9,191 bases of DNA from Oscillospiraceae bacterium (GTDB lineage Bacteria > Bacillota > Clostridia > Oscillospirales > Acutalibacteraceae). Both the position numbers and the translations under genes were made by a program. This document shows, in pieces, positions 1 through 5,493 of the stretch. The first letter of the stretch is position 1, and the number at the start of each line of letters is the position of its first letter. The stretch spans positions 2,278 to 11,468 of the forward strand of contig DOZQ01000223.1 in assembly GCA_003517915.1 (NCBI GenBank), read 5' to 3'. The notes beneath the pieces were generated by a model that ran no database searches, had not been told where the DNA came from, and saw only the letters and a program-made list of their open reading frames with translations.

Positions 1-212
1 TAAAACTCGAATTTGGCGCATTGGGAAAGATCTTTATTGTCGTATGGGTTATATATACGCTATTAGCGCTATTCTTGTCGTGGTGGACTGTTTTCTCTCT
101 CGCCGGAACGATCTGGGCTGGTAATATTGGTTCGGCATACATTATGTTTCTACCTGCTTTTGTTTTTGCCCCCTATTTCTTTACGAATCGACTTATTCTT
201 CGCATAAGATAA
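1..212 (+). CDS. Small membrane protein, 3' end only (partial)
   Basis: The reading frame is open from base 3 to a TAA at 210-212, so the gene probably begins outside the window. A TTG at 21 could serve as a start but has no Shine-Dalgarno sequence before it. The visible 69 residues are very hydrophobic. They hold one long or two close membrane segments (IFIVVWVIYTLLALFLSWW, then VFSLAGTIWA) and another around YIMFLPAFVFAPYFF, ending in a short basic tail (NRLILRIR). This is what is seen; no family is recognised. The stretch is more AT-rich than the genes to its right, which fits an accessory region beside the tRNA gene, but that is inference. Function unknown. Confidence 0.5.
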   Translation, partial: KLEFGALGKIFIVVWVIYTLLALFLSWWTVFSLAGTIWAGNIGSAYIMFLPAFVFAPYFFTNRLILRIR

Positions 213-552
213 ATTTCAGCAAGCCAAGACTCTTCGACTGAGTTTTCACGACGAGAAGATAAAGCAGTAAATACCTACCGTATCGTACTCGTCGCCATTT
301 AAGGGATATGAATACTCCTGTAACCTTAGGCTACAAAGCAGTTCCAGCGGCGGGGGAGCTAGGTACACTGCAATAACCAGTGAATCGTTGAATCGCGGGT
401 TTTTCTTGGGAAGTGGTGCAAAAATTACACGATTAAAGATGCGCGATACTCGCTGGTACAAAACAGTGCATCGTGTATTTTTGCGTGGGCTTCTGGCGGT
501 TGGCTTTCCCCTGCAAAACCTCTTTCAAATGCTGCTTTCTGAGACTGAAATA
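213..552. other. Intergenic stretch without a convincing gene
   Basis: About 340 bases lie between the left-end membrane protein and the tRNA-Leu terminator. Open frames exist on both strands (plus strand 271-609, minus strand 246-461), but they lack a Shine-Dalgarno sequence, run into the terminator hairpin or overlap each other, and resemble no family I know. The plus frame reads as a low-complexity Ser/Gly/Arg-rich peptide. The stretch contains an imperfect inverted repeat (418-484, listed separately). It could be the worn remnant of an element once inserted at the 3' end of the tRNA gene, but nothing seen proves this. Confidence 0.4.
418..484. repeat. Imperfect inverted repeat (possible hairpin)
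   Basis: The arm GCAAAAATTACACGAT (418-433) is mirrored by ATCGTGTATTTTTGC (470-484), identical in reverse complement except for one missing base. The arms are separated by 36 bases. There is no T-tract right after either arm, so it is not a standard terminator. It could be a folded RNA, an operator or a remnant of a mobile-element end. Confidence 0.5.
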
Positions 553-585
553 GCAGAAAACCCCTTGATTCAAGGGGTTTTCTGC
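553..585 (-). terminator. Intrinsic terminator of tRNA-Leu
   Basis: A perfect 15-bp stem (553-567 with 571-585) closes on a 3-base loop. Read on the minus strand it is an A-run, CCCCTTG, loop, CAAGGGG and then TTTTCTGC, the familiar A-tract/GC-stem/T-tract form of Firmicute terminators. It lies 35 bases downstream of the tRNA CCA end. It is nearly symmetric, so it may also stop transcripts from the left. Confidence 0.85.
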
Positions 586-612
586 ACGTCATCTTTGGAT
601 CAAAGGTGACGT
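586..612 (-). repeat. Hairpin in the tRNA-Leu 3' trailer
   Basis: ACGTCATCTTTG (586-597) pairs with CAAAGGTGACGT (601-612) through 12 pairs, one of them a wobble, around a 3-base loop. It fills the gap between the tRNA 3' end at 620 and the terminator, abutting the latter, so the trailer RNA would fold into two stacked hairpins. A role in 3'-end processing, or the crossover region of an integrase, are both possible; neither is shown. Confidence 0.6.
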
Positions 613-619
613 CTAGACC

Positions 620-706
620 TGGTGCTGGTGACCGGAATCGAACCGGTACGATGTTTCCATCACGGGATTTTAAGTCCCGGGCGTCTGCCAGTTCCGCCAC
701 ACCAGC
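620..706 (-). tRNA. tRNA-Leu (anticodon UAA), CCA encoded
   Basis: On the minus strand the gene runs from GCTGGTG at 706 to a matching CACCAGC, then discriminator A and an encoded CCA (620-622). The D arm contains AACTGGCAGACGC. The anticodon stem CGGGA/TCCCG holds the loop CTTAAAA, giving anticodon TAA (670-672). A long class II variable arm (TGATGGAAACATCG) and the T arm with GGTTCGATTCC follow. The 87-nt length including CCA and the long variable arm fit a leucine tRNA reading UUA/UUG codons. It has its own promoter and terminator. tRNA-Leu 3' ends are common integration sites, but no second copy of the 3' end is seen in this window. Confidence 0.97.
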
Positions 707-731
707 ATATGGTATTTCTACGCGCTAAATC

Positions 732-760
732 ATTATATATTATCTGTTTTAATATGTCAA
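732..760 (-). promoter_or_regulatory. Consensus sigma-A promoter of tRNA-Leu
   Basis: On the minus strand TTGACA (755-760) and TATAAT (732-737) are both perfect and separated by exactly 17 bases. The expected start site falls about 20 bases before the tRNA 5' end at 706. This is the strongest promoter in the window, as expected for a stable RNA gene. It begins only four bases after the stop codon of the minus-strand gene ending at 765. Confidence 0.9.
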
Positions 761-764
761 TGGA

Positions 765-1322
765 TTAAAGCCATTGCCAATGGGAATGGTTGCTAATAAA
801 CGACGCGGTGATAAATGCCGCAGACGTCAGGGTAAACGCAATCGGTATTAAAAAGATATATATGGCACCGATGGTTTTTGTGAAAGCGGCCGTCATGCAA
901 ATAATCACGCAAGGCGCGATCATAATAATACCTAGGACACTTAGCACCAGCAGAAAAACTGAACGCTTTTGATGAACAAGCGCCGCCAAAAACGCAATAA
1001 TATACAAATCCGCCAATCCGATTAAAATGCTCGGGATAATGAATGTGATAGCTTCGGTAAACGACGGGGCAAAAAATCCCGATGAGACGCTGTCATAAAA
1101 CACCGCCGTGTAAAAAATGATGACAGCAAACAGAAATATTGCCGACATAGCAAGAGAGGCCACCGTTCTGGCAAAAGAACTGAAATCCCTGCCACGCATC
1201 ATCATAAGCCAGCCTACGGCCCATAGCAGAGTAAACGTACCTATTATAAACAACATAAAAACCGGGTTAAACGGCAGCCGGCCGGCCCAGCTTTCTCCCG
1301 GGATGGTCAAGATAAGGGGCAT
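765..1322 (-). CDS. Multi-span membrane protein, C-terminal part of a frameshifted gene
   Basis: This 185-residue frame encodes five strongly hydrophobic segments (starting near FMLFIIGTFTLLWAVGWL, SLAMSAIFLFAVIIFYTAVF, ITFIIPSILIGLADLYIIAF, SVFLLVLSVLGIIMIAPCVI and IYIFLIPIAFTLTSAAF) and ends SNHSHWQWL. Its apparent ATG at 1320-1322 has no Shine-Dalgarno sequence, and the frame overlaps the zinc-ribbon frame (1267-1515) by 56 bases in the +1 register. Dropping one base near 1304 would join the two into a single protein of about 249 residues: zinc ribbon, first membrane span, then these five spans. I read it as the downstream half of one gene, not a separate gene. Family and function are not recognised; clostridial zinc-ribbon membrane proteins of this shape are common and mostly uncharacterised. 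Confidence 0.6.
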   Translation of the reverse strand: MPLILTIPGESWAGRLPFNPVFMLFIIGTFTLLWAVGWLMMMRGRDFSSFARTVASLAMSAIFLFAVIIFYTAVFYDSVSSGFFAPSFTEAITFIIPSILIGLADLYIIAFLAALVHQKRSVFLLVLSVLGIIMIAPCVIICMTAAFTKTIGAIYIFLIPIAFTLTSAAFITASFISNHSHWQWL

Positions 1323-1515
1323 TCATCAGTTCGGCAAAAACCGGCAATATGAGGTTTGCTGCAAGCGTGAGAATCCCCACAAAAAATAAAGACGGAGAAA
1401 AATCACTTTCTTTTATATCGAACGAATCAAAATCATATCCGCAGGAGGTGCACACATTAACGCCCCTCAGCACGGAATTGCCGCATATGGGACACTCCTT
1501 TGTTGCTTTTCTCAC
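1267..1515 (-). CDS. Zinc-ribbon membrane protein, N-terminal part of a frameshifted gene
   Basis: Translation starts at GTG (1513-1515), preceded by AAGGAGGGG with good spacing. Residues 8-25 form a CPIC-x10-CTSC zinc ribbon that should bind one zinc ion through four cysteines. An acidic linker (DFDSFDIKESD) and a first membrane segment (FFVGILTLAANLILPVFAEL) follow. After MNAPYLDHPG the frame runs into a polar GRPAAV tail and stops, while the overlapping +1 frame continues with hydrophobic spans. The layout (cytoplasmic zinc ribbon followed by a membrane domain) is typical of small clostridial membrane proteins without known function. The break may be a true mutation, a sequencing error or a rare programmed shift. 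Confidence 0.6.
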   Translation of the reverse strand: MRKATKECPICGNSVLRGVNVCTSCGYDFDSFDIKESDFSPSLFFVGILTLAANLILPVFAELMNAPYLDHPGRKLGRPAAV

Positions 1516-1542
1516 AGCGCCCCTCCTTTGCGTTCAGTCTAG

Positions 1543-1582
1543 TCTATGGTATAATAATTATACACAGATATTATACCATAGA
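1543..1582. promoter_or_regulatory. Perfect 13-bp dyad with TATAAT in both arms (probable promoter/operator)
   Basis: TCTATGGTATAAT (1543-1555) is exactly mirrored by ATTATACCATAGA (1570-1582) across a 14-base spacer. On the minus strand a TATAAT lies in the right arm (1570-1575) and another in the spacer (1557-1562), 30-60 bases upstream of the zinc-ribbon gene start. On the plus strand the left arm carries GGTATAAT. Neither -10 has a good -35. The symmetry suits binding of a dimeric regulator over the promoter of the zinc-ribbon gene, but this is inference. Confidence 0.5.
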
Positions 1583-1620
1583 AATTGCCCGTAAAAAATC
1601 TTTTTTGTAAAAATATATAG

Positions 1621-1666
1621 AAAAACTGTCAGGAGACTTTTTAAAAAAGCTATCCTGACAGTTTTT
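1621..1666 (-). terminator. Intrinsic terminator of the lipoprotein gene
   Basis: A perfect 14-bp stem pairs AAAAACTGTCAGGA (1621-1634) with TCCTGACAGTTTTT (1653-1666). The loop contains a further A/T-rich small hairpin. On the minus strand the stem ends in a run of T, as expected for a terminator about 30 bases after the lipoprotein stop codon. The T-run on the plus strand would let it work in both directions. Confidence 0.85.
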
Positions 1667-1696
1667 TGAAATTATATTTATCCAATACAGAGAATT

Positions 1697-2548
1697 TTAC
1701 CCTGCACTGCCTACGACAATAATATATTTCTCGGTCAATTCCGGATCGTTAAGAAGCACGTCTGTGTAGTCAAGATGTACAAATTTATATCCCAGCTCAC
1801 CCGCGATGGTCAAAGAGCATATATCCAAATCTTCTCCACCATCGGTCACGGTGATAAAAACCTTGCCGTCGGTACCTTTTTTCAGTCGGGGATTGTACTG
1901 CGTGTTCACACCGACATAAAGCGAATGAAAGCTTTCCTCATTCTGTGCCACTCCGACCTCGTAACGCTCCGGATCGGTAGCCGTCACATAGCTGTAAAAA
2001 ATTATAGGATTCCCGTTTTCGTCGGTGGTTTCAACAACGTCCTCAATCGGCGCAGGCTCAGGATCTTCTCCTGTGTCCAGCTCCACCGGCTTGTTGCCTA
2101 TAACACCGATATTGCCTACGGTATTTCCGTCTTTGTCTTTAACAGTATATGTCGGGATACTGGGCGTTCCCTGACCCTCTACTTTCTCAACGTCAAAGTC
2201 GCCGTCTTTTATTTTTTCCTGCAGTCCGCCGCCGGAACCTTCCACTCCGCCGCCGACCTCGCCCAAACCTTCGCCCGCAATGGCGTCCTTGATCAGTGTC
2301 TTAATCTCATCGTCGCTGCGCGGCGTTGTGGGCTCGATGCTGACCGGAGCTTGGGAACCGCCGCCGGAGGTATCAGAACCGTCGCTCTCTGAATCGGAGG
2401 CATCGCCACCGCTCTCATCTCCCGAGGACTGGCTGGTGCTGTCTGAGGATGAGCCGCTCTCATTATTTTCCTCTTTTTTGCAGGCCGTGAATGCCGCTAA
2501 AATCAACAGAGCCACCAATACCATGCAAATACTTTTTTTCAACTTCAT
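1697..2548 (-). CDS. Ser/Asp/Gly-rich lipoprotein of unknown function
   Basis: The chosen start is the ATG at 2546-2548, preceded at 7 bases by AAGGAAGGGG; a longer frame to 2596 begins with an unsupported TTG. The 283-residue product has a basic N-terminus, a hydrophobic core and a lipobox-like FTAC ending at Cys23, so it should be exported and lipid-anchored to the outer face of the membrane. Residues from about 24 to 80 form a disordered Ser/Asp/Gly tether. A predicted helix (DDEIKTLIKDAIAGEG), a Gly-rich turn, and a more structured part from about residue 130 follow, with YTVKDKDGNTVGNIGV, TDENGNPIIFYSYVTATDP and a hydrophobic C-terminal strand (EKYIIVVGSAG). No catalytic motif or known domain is recognised. 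It stands alone between two terminators. Confidence 0.8.
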   Translation of the reverse strand: MKLKKSICMVLVALLILAAFTACKKEENNESGSSSDSTSQSSGDESGGDASDSESDGSDTSGGGSQAPVSIEPTTPRSDDEIKTLIKDAIAGEGLGEVGGGVEGSGGGLQEKIKDGDFDVEKVEGQGTPSIPTYTVKDKDGNTVGNIGVIGNKPVELDTGEDPEPAPIEDVVETTDENGNPIIFYSYVTATDPERYEVGVAQNEESFHSLYVGVNTQYNPRLKKGTDGKVFITVTDGGEDLDICSLTIAGELGYKFVHLDYTDVLLNDPELTEKYIIVVGSAG

Positions 2549-2638
2549 AAATAAACCCCTTCCTTGGCAATCAATCTTTTTTAATGATATAGCCAAACCA
2601 CTTTAAAAACGACTTAAAACGCACGCGGTTTAACTATA

Positions 2639-2693
2639 AAACTCCTGTGGCGTAATTATACCGCATCAGGTATGGGCAATGCCACAGGAGTTT
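2639..2693 (-). terminator. Probable terminator of the EF-G-like gene, long-looped
   Basis: A perfect 13-bp stem pairs AAACTCCTGTGGC (2639-2651) with GCCACAGGAGTTT (2681-2693) about 40 bases past the EF-G-like stop codon. On the minus strand the stem is followed by a short T-rich stretch (TTTTATAG). The 29-base loop is unusually long for a terminator and contains a TATAAT on the minus strand (2656-2661), which could be the -10 of the lipoprotein promoter, although no good -35 stands before it. Confidence 0.6.
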
Positions 2694-2730
2694 ATGAATT
2701 TTCTTTTAAAAAACTGTGAGCACGGGAAAC

Positions 2731-4794
2731 TTAATCCTCACTCTCCGATTTGGCGTTTTCCACAACCTTGTTAGCCACCATCGGCGGAGCCTCCTCATAG
2801 CGCGCAAATTCCAGTGAGAAACTGCCGCGTCCCTGTGTGATTGAACGGATTACCGTAGCAAAATCCCCAACCTCCGCCATGGGAACCTCCGCGACGACCT
2901 CCTCAAGACCCTCCGCGCCCGGGTTCATGCCGAGCACACGGCCGCGCCGTTTATTGACCTCGCCCATAATATCGCCCATATTGTCGCTGGGGACATGAAC
3001 AGTCAGCGTACCTATAGGCTCAAGCAGCACCGGCGACGCCTGCGGGATTCCGGCCTTATAGGCAAGTGAAGCCGCCATCTTAAAGGACATTTCGCTCGAA
3101 TCCACAGGATGATAGGATCCGTCCACCAGCACGGCTTTCAAGCCCACCATCGGGTATCCGGCCAAAACGCCTTTTTTCACGCTGTCACGCAGGCCTTTTT
3201 CGACCGCGGGGAAGAAATTGCGGGGCACCGAGCCGCCGAATACCTTCTCTTCAAATACAAGCTCGTCGCCCTCGCAGGGTTCGAATTCGATCCACACGTC
3301 TCCGAACTGGCCGTGGCCGCCCGACTGCTTCTTATGGCGGCCCTGCACCCTGACATGCTTGCGTATAGTCTCCCTGTAGGCGACCTTCGGAACCTTTAAG
3401 AGCACCTCAACGCCGAACTTGGTTTTAAGCTTGGTTATGATCACGTCGAGATGCTGCTCGCCGAGACCTGACAAGATCATCTCGCGGGTTTCGTGGTTGG
3501 TTTCAAAATTGACCGTCGGATCCTCTTCCATAAGGCGGATAAGACCCGCCGCGATTTTTTCCTCCTCGCCCTTTGCCTTGGCGTAAACCGCCATAGACAA
3601 GCAGGGCTTCGGGAACTCAAGCGCTTTGAGCGTCACCGGACTTGTAGCGGCGCAGAGCGTATCACCGGTTTTCGCGTCGGCCAGCTTTGAAATGGCGCCG
3701 ATATCCCCGGCGGTGATGTAAGGCGCGTCCTCCTGCTTGCCGCCTTTTACATACATGACCTTGCTCACCCGCAGCGCGGCGCCCGTGCGCGCGTTTATAA
3801 GCCCCGACTCAGAGGATATTTTGCCCGAGGCAACCTTGAAATAAGAAAGCTTACCGACAAACGGGTCGGCTATTGTCTTAAAGATTATTGCGGCGGCAGA
3901 CCCGTTTTCATCGGCCTTTAAAGAGGTTTCCGCGCCGTCTTTAAGGGTTCCGGTTTCGGGCGCGCAGTCAAACACGCTCGGGAAGATATCCACCACACCG
4001 TCGAGCAGCATGTCCACCGCGGCGGGATCCAGCCCCGCCCCACCGAATACCGGAATCAGCTCGCCCGACGCGGCGCCGGCTTTCAGTCCGGCGGTAAGCT
4101 CCTCGGCGGTAAACGCCTCGCCGCTGAAATATTTTTCCATAAGCGCTTCATCCACACCCGCGACCGTCTCGCAAAGCGCGTCGTAATACTCCGCGTAATC
4201 ATCAGCGGAAATGCTTGCTGGCGAGGGCTTGCCCTTGCTGTAGACAAACGCCTTGCCGGTCAGCAGATTGACATAGCATTTAACAAGATTACCCTCCATT
4301 ATGGGAACGACCACCGGGCAGACCGACGATCCGTAGACTTCTTTGAGGGCATCAAGCGTTTTATAATAATTGGCAGTGTCGCTGTCGAGCTTGCCGATAA
4401 AGAAAAACCGGGGCAGCCCGCTCTGCTCGCAGATTTTATAGGATTTTTCCGCGCCGACCGTCACGCCGGATTTACCGGAGAGCACAATAACCGCGCAGCT
4501 TGCCGCGCGCACGCCTTCGACGACGCCGCCCGCGAAATCGAACAGTCCGGGCGTATCAATGATATTCAGCTTCGTGCCTTTCCACTCCATAGGCGACAGA
4601 GCGGCCGAAACCGAAATTTTACGCTTTTTTTCCTCGGCGTCAAAGTCCAGCACGGTGTTGGAATCGGTCACCCTGCCCAGCCGCTCAGAGGCTCCAGCCA
4701 AAAACAAAATCGCTTCCGCCAAAGAGGTTTTGCCCTCGCCGCCGTGACCAAGCAGCACAAGGTTTCTAATTTCCTTTGAGGAATACTGTTTCAA
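2731..4794 (-). CDS. Elongation factor G-like translational GTPase (EF-G paralogue)
   Basis: A cytoplasmic GTPase of the EF-G family, whose classic members drive tRNA-mRNA translocation on the ribosome. The start is taken as TTG (4792-4794), which follows AGAAAGGG at good spacing and gives 687 residues beginning MKQYSSKEIRN, directly before the G domain. The frame extends upstream to a TTG at 4875, but without a ribosome site. Motifs: G1 GHGGEGKT (16-23), G2 region RKIS (58-61) instead of RGIT, G3 DTPG (80-83) followed by Leu84 where canonical EF-G has the catalytic His, and G4 GKLD (134-137) instead of NKxD. Domain III is about 397-472, domain IV 473-589 with the conserved tip YHPVDSSEMSFK (His562), and domain V 590-670. 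Such divergent EF-G paralogues, with Tyr or other residues at the His position, occur in many Clostridia alongside true FusA; their role is poorly known. It is monocistronic with its own promoter. Confidence 0.92.
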   Translation of the reverse strand: MKQYSSKEIRNLVLLGHGGEGKTSLAEAILFLAGASERLGRVTDSNTVLDFDAEEKKRKISVSAALSPMEWKGTKLNIIDTPGLFDFAGGVVEGVRAASCAVIVLSGKSGVTVGAEKSYKICEQSGLPRFFFIGKLDSDTANYYKTLDALKEVYGSSVCPVVVPIMEGNLVKCYVNLLTGKAFVYSKGKPSPASISADDYAEYYDALCETVAGVDEALMEKYFSGEAFTAEELTAGLKAGAASGELIPVFGGAGLDPAAVDMLLDGVVDIFPSVFDCAPETGTLKDGAETSLKADENGSAAAIIFKTIADPFVGKLSYFKVASGKISSESGLINARTGAALRVSKVMYVKGGKQEDAPYITAGDIGAISKLADAKTGDTLCAATSPVTLKALEFPKPCLSMAVYAKAKGEEEKIAAGLIRLMEEDPTVNFETNHETREMILSGLGEQHLDVIITKLKTKFGVEVLLKVPKVAYRETIRKHVRVQGRHKKQSGGHGQFGDVWIEFEPCEGDELVFEEKVFGGSVPRNFFPAVEKGLRDSVKKGVLAGYPMVGLKAVLVDGSYHPVDSSEMSFKMAASLAYKAGIPQASPVLLEPIGTLTVHVPSDNMGDIMGEVNKRRGRVLGMNPGAEGLEEVVAEVPMAEVGDFATVIRSITQGRGSFSLEFARYEEAPPMVANKVVENAKSESED

Positions 4795-4899
4795 TAAAAT
4801 ACACCCTTTCTGATTATGAATAAGCAAAAACCGCCGCGTCACAGGCCTGTCCGGCAGTTCAGAAAATCTCACCAAATAGTTTCAAGCAAGTCACAGATA

Positions 4900-4928
4900 A
4901 TTTTATCATATTGTCGGGGGCATTGCAA
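4900..4928 (-). promoter_or_regulatory. Sigma-A type promoter of the EF-G-like gene
   Basis: On the minus strand TTGCAA (4923-4928) and TAAAAT (4900-4905) are separated by 17 bases. Transcription would begin near 4893, giving a leader of about 100 nt before the TTG start at 4794. The leader contains the palindrome ACAGGCCTGT (4841-4850). A start at the upstream TTG (4875) would leave a leader too short to hold a ribosome site, supporting the downstream start. Confidence 0.75.
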
Positions 4929-4980
4929 TACGACCGGGTAAAAAAAATTGTAAAAATATAAGATTTTATAGTCAAACCAT

Positions 4981-5481
4981 TTAAAATAAGACACGCGTCC
5001 CTCCCGCCAATTCCTCTTCTGAGGGCGGATTAAACATAGCCTCTACATAATCAAACATCTCATCGGTAACGGTAAACGCAAATGTTCCACCCTTTTCGGC
5101 GTTGCGCCTGTGGACTCTTTTGCGGCGTTCACCAGCGGGTACATCCAAAAAATGTATTACCGCCCGCGCCCCGTGAGAAGCCGCCCACTCGCGGTAGTAC
5201 ACGCGCGATTCCCTGTCTCCGAAGCCGAAATCCAGAACGATGTCAACGCCGCGGCTTATTAACTGCTCCGCAATTTGCCGCATCTGCGTTTTACATCTCT
5301 CGGTTCGTTCAATCAACCAGACAAAATCATTCTTTTTTGGATCATAATCCTCGCCGTACAGGGTCTGCATCCACGGATCAACCGAGAAGCGTATGCCGCC
5401 GGTTTCCTCCGCGAGCTTCGCCGAATAGGTGGATTTTCCCGCGGCCGTATTGCCGCAGATTAAAAACACCGTAGCACTCAT
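4981..5481 (-). CDS. P-loop kinase-like ATPase (AAA_33-type), unknown substrate
   Basis: A 166-residue soluble nucleotide-binding protein. The ATG at 5479-5481 follows GAGGGG, which overlaps the purF stop codon, and only 12 bases separate the genes, so the two are likely co-transcribed and translationally linked. The Walker A motif GNTAAGKS lies at residues 10-17, followed by VDPWMQTLYGEDYDP (Asp35, a likely substrate-side acid), a hydrophobic strand ending in Asp (VDIVLDFGFGDRES, Asp84) acting as Walker B or base, and a basic LID-like segment GERRKRVHRRN. The pattern fits the small P-loop phosphotransferases grouped as AAA_33 or zeta-toxin-like kinases. These include chloramphenicol phosphotransferase-like and nucleotide/polynucleotide kinase-like proteins. 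The substrate cannot be told from sequence. A purine-linked or housekeeping role is suggested only by its position. Confidence 0.8.
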   Translation of the reverse strand: MSATVFLICGNTAAGKSTYSAKLAEETGGIRFSVDPWMQTLYGEDYDPKKNDFVWLIERTERCKTQMRQIAEQLISRGVDIVLDFGFGDRESRVYYREWAASHGARAVIHFLDVPAGERRKRVHRRNAEKGGTFAFTVTDEMFDYVEAMFNPPSEEELAGGTRVLF

Positions 5482-5493
5482 ATGCTCATCCCC

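Noticed and set aside
425..700. Minus-strand 91-codon frame beginning MAELADARDLKSRDG
   Set aside because: It reads straight through the tRNA-Leu gene, its trailer hairpin and the terminator. The opening is the well-known spurious translation of a tRNA gene.
1775..2392. Plus-strand 205-codon open frame opposite the lipoprotein gene
   Set aside because: It is antisense to a gene with a clear signal peptide, lipobox and ribosome site. No Shine-Dalgarno sequence or family resemblance is seen.
4925..4980. Possible terminator after the P-loop kinase-like gene
   Set aside because: There is a T-rich stretch with a weak TATAA/TTATA hairpin on the minus strand, but the stem is only about five A/T pairs and too weak to call.
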